The notes beneath the pieces were generated by a model. It was given only the letters and a program-made list of their open reading frames with translations, was not told the DNA's origin and made no database searches. Shown here one piece after another: positions 37,549-45,534 of a stretch of 64,000 nt of DNA. The position numbers were made by a program, and so were the translations under genes. How positions within the stretch are numbered: the first letter of the stretch is position 1; every line of letters begins with the position of its first letter. The DNA comes from Vibrio scophthalmi LMG 19158 (GTDB taxonomy: Bacteria; Pseudomonadota; Gammaproteobacteria; Enterobacterales; Vibrionaceae), in NCBI RefSeq assembly GCF_000222585.1, contig NZ_AFWE01000078.1:62001-126000 (forward strand). Direction: 5' to 3'.

Positions 37549-39408
37549 ATGGATCACTATTTTAAACATTTTGAACACCGTGTTCCGCCAGAACCCGTGC
37601 CTCATAGCATACCGCGTGAGTTGTTGTACCAATATTTAGCGACTTGTAACTTGACGCTTGGCCTTTGGTATTTATGGTGGCGCTGGAGCTTTGCATTAAA
37701 CTACGATGCATTGTGGTTTTCGCTCCCACTTGCATTCGCGGAATCTTGTGCATTCATCGGCTCAGTCCTATTTACTTATAATTTGTGGAAAGTAAAAGAT
37801 GAGCCATCTAAAGCTCCTCCTTTCAAAATAGCTGAATGTGTTAGAGACACAGAGGAAAACAGGCCGATCAGTGTCGATGTGTTCTTTCCTAGTTACGATG
37901 AAGAACCTGAACTGGTCAAATTAAGCATCTTGGATGCACAAAAGGTTCGCTATCCCCATCCAATCGAAATCAACATTTATATTCTTGATGATGGTAATCG
38001 TCCTGAGATGAAAGCGATGGCCGAGAGCATGGGCATTGGCTACATCACGCGAGAGGGGAATATTGGCTTTAAAGCGGGCAATCTGCGCAATGCCATGGAG
38101 CAAACGTACGGTGATTTTGTGGTCATTTGCGACGCCGACACGCGACCATTCCCCACTATTTTAGAGAACACGTTGGGCTACTTTCGTGACCCGAATGTCG
38201 CGTGGGTGCAGACACCACAGTGGTTTTTTGACCTACCAGAAGGTGAGCGCCTGCCGAAGTTCTTGCAACGCAAAATGGGTAAGTGGGCTGCCTATTTTGG
38301 TGCAGGGTTTGAAAAACTGTATGGCCCAGTCACGCTCGGTGAAGATCCTTTTGTTAATGACCCTCAAATGTTTTATGACGTCATTCAGCGTCGTAGAAAC
38401 TGGGCAAATGCGGCCTTTTGCTGTGGTGCGGGCTCGATCCACCGTCGTGAGGCGGTTATGGAAGCGGCATTACGAGCGTATGCAGAACAAATTACTAATG
38501 AGCAGGATGAAGTAGAGCGCCAAATTCGCCGGTTGACCAAAGAGCGTGAGGTCGATAAAGATATTTCCGATAACCTGCGTAACGAAATATTGTTTGATAC
38601 CGAATTTACGCCTTATAAATTCCACGTTTCGGAAGACCTTTATACCTCAATCGTGTTGCACTCTGATCAAGAGCGTCAATGGCGTTCGGTAATGCATCCT
38701 CGGGTTGAGAGTAAAATGTTGTCGCCACAAGATCTCCAAACATGGACGGTACAACGCTTCAAATACTCTGGCGGTTCGATTGATATCTTTATGAACGACA
38801 ATCCAATTTTTCGTAAGGGTCTTAACTTCAAGCAAAAGCTGATGTATGGCGCCAGTTTTTGGTCAAACTTATCTGCGATCTGGAATATCATTTTCTTAGC
38901 CTGTCCAATCGTCTACTTCCTAACCTCGATTGCCCCTGTTAGTGCTTATGACGTGACTTTCTATATGCATTTCCTTCCGTTTGTTTTGACTGCTGAACTT
39001 GCCATGATGGTTGGTACTTGGGGTGTCGCAGGCTACAAAGGTAAGACAAATTTTCTCTCCTTTTTTCCGGTTAATTTACGAGCGTTATGGACCGTGTTGC
39101 GCGGACGGAAAATCACCTTCCCAACCACGCCGAAAGAGCGCCAAACCGGCAATTTCTTCAAACTGGTTTTACCCCAAAGCATGGTCTTTTTCCTTAGTCT
39201 GTTTGCACTGGCATTCGCATGGACAGGTTACTCAACAGGCATGTGGGGAAGTTATTCCTTTGGTGGTTTAGTGCTAAATACGTTTTGGATAATTAATAAC
39301 ATGATGGCGATGTGGGGCGTAATGGCAGCCGCATTTTGGACACCACCGAATACAGATGAAGATCAGCAGGCGGCGACCAATTCAGAGGAGTTGAAATATG
39401 AAGTTTAA
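37549..39408 (+). CDS. cellulose-synthase-like glycosyltransferase (GT2)
   Basis: The 619-residue membrane protein starts at ATG 37549 (AGGGAG seven bases upstream). Two N-terminal helices (about 28-80) are followed by a cytosolic GT2 domain with DDGN (Asp147/Asp148), CDADTRP (Asp195/Asp197), FCCGAGS and SEDLYTS (Glu362/Asp363). The QxxRW site appears as Q-R-F-K-Y (402-406), an unusual form. A C-terminal bundle of about five helices should form the glucan channel. No PilZ domain follows, so direct c-di-GMP activation as in BcsA is not expected. A beta-linked homopolymer is likely. It overlaps the first DUF3131 gene by 11 bases. Confidence 0.88.
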   Translation: MDHYFKHFEHRVPPEPVPHSIPRELLYQYLATCNLTLGLWYLWWRWSFALNYDALWFSLPLAFAESCAFIGSVLFTYNLWKVKDEPSKAPPFKIAECVRDTEENRPISVDVFFPSYDEEPELVKLSILDAQKVRYPHPIEINIYILDDGNRPEMKAMAESMGIGYITREGNIGFKAGNLRNAMEQTYGDFVVICDADTRPFPTILENTLGYFRDPNVAWVQTPQWFFDLPEGERLPKFLQRKMGKWAAYFGAGFEKLYGPVTLGEDPFVNDPQMFYDVIQRRRNWANAAFCCGAGSIHRREAVMEAALRAYAEQITNEQDEVERQIRRLTKEREVDKDISDNLRNEILFDTEFTPYKFHVSEDLYTSIVLHSDQERQWRSVMHPRVESKMLSPQDLQTWTVQRFKYSGGSIDIFMNDNPIFRKGLNFKQKLMYGASFWSNLSAIWNIIFLACPIVYFLTSIAPVSAYDVTFYMHFLPFVLTAELAMMVGTWGVAGYKGKTNFLSFFPVNLRALWTVLRGRKITFPTTPKERQTGNFFKLVLPQSMVFFLSLFALAFAWTGYSTGMWGSYSFGGLVLNTFWIINNMMAMWGVMAAAFWTPPNTDEDQQAATNSEELKYEV

Positions 39409-40717
39409 ACAAGCGTTAGTGAATGCTCGTCATCATATCGTGTTTATTTTAGGCCTAACCACAGCACTTGTGATTGCGTTCAGTATTGAGACGCGAGAAG
39501 ACGGACAAGTGCTTGGCAATATCACCTTTGAAGCTGCAGAAGAGATCCCGCTCAAGCAGAATCGAGTGCTGACGACTCAAGAGTATCAATGGGCCAGTAT
39601 TGCTTGGCAATATTTTGAAAATAACTATCAAGAGAATACCGGGCTGGTGAATTCAGTGGATGGTTATCCGTCAACCACGATGTGGGATACCGCTTCTTAT
39701 TTAATGGGATTAATTGCGGCGGAAAAGTTGAATGTGATTTCAACTGATATGTTCAGTATGCGCATGGAAAAAGCTTTGATTACCTTATCGCGATTACCGC
39801 TGGTAAACGGAAAGCTGCCGAATAAAGCTTATAACACCCAAACCCTTGAGATGGTGGATTACGAAAACAACCCGAAAGAAAACGGTATAGGTTGGTCGGC
39901 GATTGATATCGGTCGTATTTTGGTGCCGATGAACATTGTGATTTGGCAGTACCCGCAGTTTAACAAACAGGTTAACGATGTATTAAACCATTGGAGTGTC
40001 AGCGATATGCTGATTGATGGTTACCTGTTTGGTGCTCGTCCAGCAGCAAAAGATGGCCGTATGGAGCTGGTGCAAGAAGGGCGAATTGGTTACGAAGAGT
40101 ACGCCTCGAAATCGTTGGCTTTGATGGGGCGAGATGTATTCAATTCAATGAAGTATATAGATTTTTTGCAGATGGTTGATGTGTACGGTATTGATATTCC
40201 AACTGATAAACGTGATCCGGCAGAGTTTCACGCGCATAACTACGTTGTGAGTGAGTCTTACATTCTCGATGGTATTGAATTTGGCGCAGATAGTGTCTCG
40301 AGAATATTTGCACACCGAATTTACCAAGCCCAAGAGCGCCGCTACAACGATACTGGCATTGTCACCGCAGTCAGTGAAGATAACGTCGACCAAGCACCGT
40401 ATTTCGTTTACAACACGGTCTTTTCGAATGGTAAAACATGGAATGCCATTTCCGATGACGGCAAAGACCAATCACACCTTAAAACATTATCAACCAAAGC
40501 CGCGTTTGGTTGGTACGCCTTGTATGAATCGGACTACACCGATCTATTGATCACCGAAGCGGGTGAGCTTTATTCCAATAAAAAAGGCTGGTATTCAGGG
40601 CGTTATGAGGCTGATGGACGAACGAATAAGGCAATTACAGCTAACACCAACGGCATTGTATTGGAGTCGCTAGCTTATATCGAAAATGGCCCGCTGCTCA
40701 CCATAGGCGAAAAGTAA
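39398..40717 (+). CDS. DUF3131 protein, copy 1 (membrane-anchored)
   Basis: The 439-residue protein has one N-terminal hydrophobic helix (about 12-31). The DUF3131 domain has PSTTMWDTASYLMGL, LPNKAYNTQT, GWSAIDIGRILVPM, ESYILDGIEFG, PYFVYNTVFSNGKTW and a GRYE...TNTNGIVLESLAY ending. The repeated Trp-Asp and Gly-Trp-Ser/Asp pairs suggest a sugar-binding or catalytic groove, but no activity is proven for the family. The start lies within the end of the glycosyltransferase gene, so the two are translationally coupled. It probably works on the nascent glucan on the periplasmic side. Confidence 0.82.
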   Translation: MKFKQALVNARHHIVFILGLTTALVIAFSIETREDGQVLGNITFEAAEEIPLKQNRVLTTQEYQWASIAWQYFENNYQENTGLVNSVDGYPSTTMWDTASYLMGLIAAEKLNVISTDMFSMRMEKALITLSRLPLVNGKLPNKAYNTQTLEMVDYENNPKENGIGWSAIDIGRILVPMNIVIWQYPQFNKQVNDVLNHWSVSDMLIDGYLFGARPAAKDGRMELVQEGRIGYEEYASKSLALMGRDVFNSMKYIDFLQMVDVYGIDIPTDKRDPAEFHAHNYVVSESYILDGIEFGADSVSRIFAHRIYQAQERRYNDTGIVTAVSEDNVDQAPYFVYNTVFSNGKTWNAISDDGKDQSHLKTLSTKAAFGWYALYESDYTDLLITEAGELYSNKKGWYSGRYEADGRTNKAITANTNGIVLESLAYIENGPLLTIGEK

Positions 40718-40737
40718 TCATTATTAAGGAAGAGATT

Positions 40738-42138
40738 ATGCGCAGTATCTGTATTGGTCTAGTGACGCTTGCCTTGATAGGTTGTGGTAATAAGTACAAC
40801 CAGTTTTCGGATGACATAGTTGATCGTAAATCCCATTGGGATGTTCCTCAGCCTCGCTCTGGCGAACTCACTGAGCAAGAAATGGACATGGCGAGAATTG
40901 CTTGGAAGTATTTCGAGAATAATTACCAAGAATCAACGGGATTAGTCAATGCGGTAAATAACTATCCCTCAGTGACGTGGTGGGATGCGTCTTCTTATTT
41001 GGCTGGTATGGTCAGTGCTTATGAGCTGGGCATCATCAAAAAAGAGGAGCTCGATTCAAGACTAACTCGTTTTCTTGGCACCTTGAATAAGCTCGATCTC
41101 TTTCGAGGTGAGCTACCTAATAAAGCCTACAATACTCAGACTGCCGCCAAGGTGGATTATGGCAACCAACCGGGAGAGATTGGTTATTCGGCTCTCGATC
41201 TTGGTCGTCTAATGATTTGGTTGCACATCATTAAGCACCGTTACCCAGAATTTGCTACCAGTATTGATTCTGTGGTGTTGAGATGGAACTTTTGTAACAT
41301 TATCGACGAAAATGGCACCATGTTCGGTGCATTGCTCGAACCCGGTAAAGAGGTGCAGTATTTGCAAGAGGGCCGATTAGGTTACGAAGAATATGCGGCG
41401 AAAGGTTTCCAGTTGTGGGGCTTTAACGTTGAACAAGCTCTACTCCCAGAGCCGTATTCCACCATTAATCTGTTTGGATATGATGTGCCGTATGACACCC
41501 GAGATCCTAGAAAGCTCAAAGCGCATAGTTACGTTGTCACTGAAAGCTATGTGTTGGATGGCATCGAGTTGGGCTGGGATACCATCGATGATCGCTCAGA
41601 ACACGATAATTCATACTCTCATCAGTGGATGGCCGAATTTGCTTTGCAAATCTATCGTGTACAAGAAGAGCGCTACAAGCAGACCGGGATTATCACTGCG
41701 CGTACCGAGCATCAGTTAGCGGGGGCGCCATATTTCGTTTATGACACGATTTATACCGATGGTTTTGCCTGGAACACTATCTCGGAAGTGGGCGATTTTC
41801 TGCCACAGTTTTCTGCTGTCGCGATCAAAGGGGCGATGGGGATGTGGGTGTTATGGGACACCGAATATACCGACTTACTGTTTAAACATGTCTCAACGGC
41901 TTATGATCGTGAAAAAGGCTTTTATGAAGGCATTTATGAAAACGGTACTGGGTTAATCAATACCTTTACCTCAAACAATAACGGCATCACTTTAGAAATC
42001 TTACTCTATAAGAAGCAGGGGAAGCTTCTTAAGTATCAAGATGATGTCGCCCCCAGTTTGTGGGAGCGAGCGCTAGAGTCGCCATTTGGTTACGAAGGGC
42101 AATGTTTACCCCGTAAAAAAATAGAGCCTGTACAGTAG
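40738..42138 (+). CDS. DUF3131 lipoprotein, copy 2
   Basis: This is a 466-residue protein whose N-terminus is a lipoprotein signal (ALIGC, Cys at about residue 16). The next residue is Gly, which predicts outer-membrane sorting. The DUF3131 domain keeps the key segments (SVTWWDASSYLAGM, LPNKAYNTQT, YSALDLGRLMIWL, ESYVLDGIELGWD, PYFVYDTIYTDGFAW). It is closest in layout to copy 1 and lies 20 bases downstream of it. An outer-membrane lipoprotein form next to an inner-membrane form suggests that the family spans the periplasm along the polymer path. That is inference. Confidence 0.82.
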   Translation: MRSICIGLVTLALIGCGNKYNQFSDDIVDRKSHWDVPQPRSGELTEQEMDMARIAWKYFENNYQESTGLVNAVNNYPSVTWWDASSYLAGMVSAYELGIIKKEELDSRLTRFLGTLNKLDLFRGELPNKAYNTQTAAKVDYGNQPGEIGYSALDLGRLMIWLHIIKHRYPEFATSIDSVVLRWNFCNIIDENGTMFGALLEPGKEVQYLQEGRLGYEEYAAKGFQLWGFNVEQALLPEPYSTINLFGYDVPYDTRDPRKLKAHSYVVTESYVLDGIELGWDTIDDRSEHDNSYSHQWMAEFALQIYRVQEERYKQTGIITARTEHQLAGAPYFVYDTIYTDGFAWNTISEVGDFLPQFSAVAIKGAMGMWVLWDTEYTDLLFKHVSTAYDREKGFYEGIYENGTGLINTFTSNNNGITLEILLYKKQGKLLKYQDDVAPSLWERALESPFGYEGQCLPRKKIEPVQ

Positions 42139-42149
42139 CGAGGCGCTCA

Positions 42150-43532
42150 ATGCTAAAGAATGTAGTCGTATTAGCACTGATGGTAATCCTGTCAGCCTGC
42201 GGCGTGGTTTATCAAGGCGTGAATGATGGGTTTACTGCGCTTAATCATTCGCAAATGGTACGCCAAGGTCGCCATGGTGCGTTGACGGAAGAGGAGCTTG
42301 CCTGGGCGGCGATAGCGTGGAAATACGTCAATAACAACACTCAATTGTCCACAGGGCTAGTGAATAGTTTAGATAACTATCCGACCACTAATATGTCGGG
42401 GGTTGCCGACTATCTGATTGCACTTTTAGCGGCGAGAGAGTTCGCTTTTATCAGCAATAAAGAATATGACGAGCGTCTATCGCTGGTACTGGCATTTTTA
42501 AATCGGATGCCGCTCAGTCAGGGTAAAGTGCCAAATAAAGTCTACAGCACTCAAACTGGCCAAATGGTTAACTATGGTAATCAACCACAAGATATTGGCT
42601 GGTCGTCGCTTGATATTGGCCGAATATTGATTGTGTTGGCGATTGTGAAGCGCCACTCCCCCGAGTTTTCGGAATATATTGATAAAGCAGTACTACGGTG
42701 GAATTTTTGTGAGTTGATCAGTGCCGATGGTGAATTGTATGGCGCTGTGGTCAATAATGGTCAGATCAGCCGTTATAAAGAAGGGCGTTTGGGGGTAGAA
42801 GAATATACCTCTTATGGCTATATCGACTGGCATATCGTACCGGAGAAAGCGATCAACATTGAACCTTATGATGTGGCCAGCATTTATGGTGTAGATCTGA
42901 TTTTTGACGGCCGCGATCCACGTCTTTTCAATGTATTACGTCCGGTTTATACCACCCCTTACTTGTGGATGGGGTTGGAGTTCAACTGGGATGATATTGG
43001 CGATGACTCTTCGAGTGATGCGACTCATACCAATCAAACACTATCGGCAATGGCTGATGCCGTATATCAAGTACAAGAAAAGCGTTGGGATAACGAACGT
43101 ATTTACACTGCACGCGGTGAGCATGTTGTCTCTGGAGAACCTTATTTTGTCTACGATGCGATTTATGGCCTTGGCACGCCTTGGATTACGCTAGCAGACG
43201 ATGGTTCTTCTCATGATCACTTGGCATTGGTCTCGACACGAGTTGCATTTCAAATGTGGGCGCTGTGGAAAACAGATTATACAGACCGATTAATGACTCT
43301 AGTTAAGGAACTTTATGATCCGCAACGAGGTTGGTATGAGGGCCGTTTCGAGCTGACCAGTGCGTATGAAAAAAGCCTAAGTTTAAAAACCAACGCAGGG
43401 GTGTTAGAGGCCTTACTGTATAAGCAGCGAGGTAAGTTGTATCAGCGTAGTACAGATAAAGAGTATCGGGATGTGAAGTTTAATTCGCGATTTGATCACC
43501 CTGGCAACTGTTTAGTTGAGACTTTCAGATGA
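42150..43532 (+). CDS. DUF3131 lipoprotein, copy 3 (diverged core)
   Basis: The 460-residue protein has a lipobox LSAC (Cys about residue 17, then Gly). It keeps GLVNSLDNYPTT, VPNKVYSTQT, GWSSLDIGRILIVL and EPYFVYDAIYGLGTPW. The Trp-Asp pair conserved in the other three paralogs (MWD/WWD) is replaced by Ser-Gly in MSGVADY, and ESY.LDG has become TPYLWMG. If Trp-Asp is catalytic, this copy may have become a binding or structural subunit. It starts 11 bases after copy 2 and overlaps the next gene by 4 bases. Confidence 0.8.
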   Translation: MLKNVVVLALMVILSACGVVYQGVNDGFTALNHSQMVRQGRHGALTEEELAWAAIAWKYVNNNTQLSTGLVNSLDNYPTTNMSGVADYLIALLAAREFAFISNKEYDERLSLVLAFLNRMPLSQGKVPNKVYSTQTGQMVNYGNQPQDIGWSSLDIGRILIVLAIVKRHSPEFSEYIDKAVLRWNFCELISADGELYGAVVNNGQISRYKEGRLGVEEYTSYGYIDWHIVPEKAINIEPYDVASIYGVDLIFDGRDPRLFNVLRPVYTTPYLWMGLEFNWDDIGDDSSSDATHTNQTLSAMADAVYQVQEKRWDNERIYTARGEHVVSGEPYFVYDAIYGLGTPWITLADDGSSHDHLALVSTRVAFQMWALWKTDYTDRLMTLVKELYDPQRGWYEGRFELTSAYEKSLSLKTNAGVLEALLYKQRGKLYQRSTDKEYRDVKFNSRFDHPGNCLVETFR

Positions 43533-44515
43533 AAAAAATAACGTTATTTCTTCTATTGTTCTATTTACCTCTGGGTTCCGTTCTTGCTCAAGATACCTTG
43601 CATAAATCGGCCATTGACGCCTTAGTGACACCAACGTTGTTATTAGGTAAAGGTCGTTATTCTCAGGCGGCTGAAAGTTTCCATGCCCAAAGTACGGCGG
43701 TGTTAACCTTAGAAAAACAATTAGGTGCGCAGGGGATGTGGCAAGTAGCAGGATTGGCAGAAGGACTCGCTGCGATTGCAGCGGAAAAAAGTAATAATCC
43801 CATTGCGTATCAATATTGGTCGAATAGCGTGCGTTATTTTCTAATGTCTGGAGGCAGTTGGAGCCAGCTACAAAGTCAGTTGCATCAGGAGTTTGAGCAA
43901 GCTACAACACGTTTACAGGTTAACATGGCTCCCGGAGATACGGGCGCTTCAATCGACAATACTTGGCTAGAGCTTTTTTCTCTCGTTGAGGTTTGGCAAG
44001 AGAAGCTCGATTATTTCTCTTATCGTTCGCCGTCTTCTGGCTTGGCTCAACAGGCCACTAAACCATCAGCTTCGGTATCTGGTGACAACCGTTCAAATGG
44101 ATCTCAATTGCGCCAGTATTCGCCCAAAAAACCGTTGCAGTTGAACGGTACTTTTAGAGGTAAAAAAGTTATCCAGACGAACGTCAATACGAGTCTTAAA
44201 CAAACCCAATCCGCCAAAACCTCCGCCCCACGCGTTACACCGATAGCCGCAAATAATACGAATGACACTGGCGAGCAAAATATACAGCCGAAAACGGAGC
44301 AACAGCCGGTCACCATTGTTACTCCAATCGTCGTTGAAGGCGACATTATTGAACGCGATCATGTGACTAAAACGATTAAGGGGGATCAGCAAGCCTCTTC
44401 ACAGACAGAGTCAAAGAGTGAAGAGAAGCTTATTTCGCGTGGCAATTTGGGTTCTGAAAGTAGTAAAGGCGTTGAGGCATCTCAACGGCGTAGTTTTGCA
44501 CCTTCAACGGAGTGA
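43529..44515 (+). CDS. secreted protein of unknown function, low-complexity C-terminus
   Basis: The 328-residue protein has a signal peptide ending near ...VLAQ (about residue 21). The first 160 residues are helical, with a region like a small repeat-helix domain (LLGKGRYSQAAESFHAQSTAVL). The second half is a Ser/Thr/Gln/Lys-rich tail with little order. I do not recognise a family. It overlaps copy 3 of DUF3131 by four bases (ATGA), so it belongs to the exopolysaccharide operon, and a periplasmic scaffold or co-polymerase role is possible. It could be a linker between the envelope layers. Confidence 0.65.
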   Translation: MKKITLFLLLFYLPLGSVLAQDTLHKSAIDALVTPTLLLGKGRYSQAAESFHAQSTAVLTLEKQLGAQGMWQVAGLAEGLAAIAAEKSNNPIAYQYWSNSVRYFLMSGGSWSQLQSQLHQEFEQATTRLQVNMAPGDTGASIDNTWLELFSLVEVWQEKLDYFSYRSPSSGLAQQATKPSASVSGDNRSNGSQLRQYSPKKPLQLNGTFRGKKVIQTNVNTSLKQTQSAKTSAPRVTPIAANNTNDTGEQNIQPKTEQQPVTIVTPIVVEGDIIERDHVTKTIKGDQQASSQTESKSEEKLISRGNLGSESSKGVEASQRRSFAPSTE

Positions 44516-44602
44516 ACAGCAATTTCTTATAAAGAGAACCGTGCAAAGATCACATTTTGAATTACGCTTAAGTGAATATAAATCAAGATGCAGTGCTAGC
44601 CC

Positions 44603-45397
44603 ATGTCCAATCTTACTCATTCGCTAATTGCGTGTGCCGCGATGATGCCCTTGGCATTTCTTCCTCTAAAAGTTAATGCGATGGCATTTCAAGATGATCT
44701 TGAAAACTTTGATTCTACTAAATGGTGGGTGGCAGATGGTTGGGAAAATGGTTTCCCTTTTTTAAACCGCTGGGAAGGTAAAGCGATATCGTTTGGTAAG
44801 CGTGGGATGACGATTGCATTAACTCCGGACAAAAAACTTAACGAACTTGGACAGCGAACTTTCTATTCTGGTGAATTAAGAAGCCACGATTATTACAGCT
44901 ATGGTTGTTATGAAATTGAAATGCGTCCGATTAAAGCCGCTGGTGTCGTGACCTCTTTTTTCTTATTTTCAGGACCCTATGATAAACCTGAAGATGGTAA
45001 TGGATTACATAATGAAATAGATATTGAGTTTTTGGGCAGTAACACCAACATGGTTCAATTTAATTTTTGGACTGATGATGATGAATATGCGAATACGCAT
45101 GAAACCTTGGTATTTCTCGACTTTGATGCCTCGAAAGAGTTTCATCGCTATGGAATCTATTGGGGAGAGAATTCCCTTGAATGGTTTATTGATGGTGAAT
45201 CGGTACTCAAAGTGAAAAACAATCCTTTTGATCCGCTACCAAATGTTGAGCATTCAAGATTGCGAATTATGGCCAATGTTTGGGCTACCGATCCGGAAAT
45301 TGCCAACTGGGCAGGGCTATTTAATCAAGAAAAACGTACAACTTATAAAGCAAAATATCGTAATTTTTCGTTTACGCCTGATAGCCAATGTAAATAG
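44603..45397 (+). CDS. secreted GH16-family beta-glucanase
   Basis: The 264-residue protein has a signal peptide (about 1-26). The jelly-roll catalytic domain includes the GH16 active site E-I-D-I-E (Glu138, Asp140, Glu142) in HNEIDIEFLG. This uninterrupted form is typical of licheninases and related 1,3-1,4- or 1,4-beta-glucan enzymes. Laminarinases usually carry an extra residue (EIDxxE). It should cut or remodel the glucan made by this operon. It is 87 bases after the previous gene. No strong Shine-Dalgarno lies before its ATG, so the start is supported mainly by the signal peptide. Confidence 0.85.
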   Translation: MSNLTHSLIACAAMMPLAFLPLKVNAMAFQDDLENFDSTKWWVADGWENGFPFLNRWEGKAISFGKRGMTIALTPDKKLNELGQRTFYSGELRSHDYYSYGCYEIEMRPIKAAGVVTSFFLFSGPYDKPEDGNGLHNEIDIEFLGSNTNMVQFNFWTDDDEYANTHETLVFLDFDASKEFHRYGIYWGENSLEWFIDGESVLKVKNNPFDPLPNVEHSRLRIMANVWATDPEIANWAGLFNQEKRTTYKAKYRNFSFTPDSQCK

Positions 45398-45534
45398 AGT
45401 ATGAGAGAAGCTCATATCAATCACGCTGATTTTCAAAGTTAAGGAAAATCGCGCCATTAGCTTGTATTCAACACTGTGCATACTACCTTTTAAAGACAAC
45501 AATTAAATACACAACGTCAGTCTGGGGTAACAGT

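Noticed and set aside
37549-45397. Standard bacterial cellulose (bcs) operon
   Set aside because: BcsB, BcsC, BcsZ (GH8) and a PilZ domain are absent; the glucanase is GH16 and the motif QxxRW is altered.
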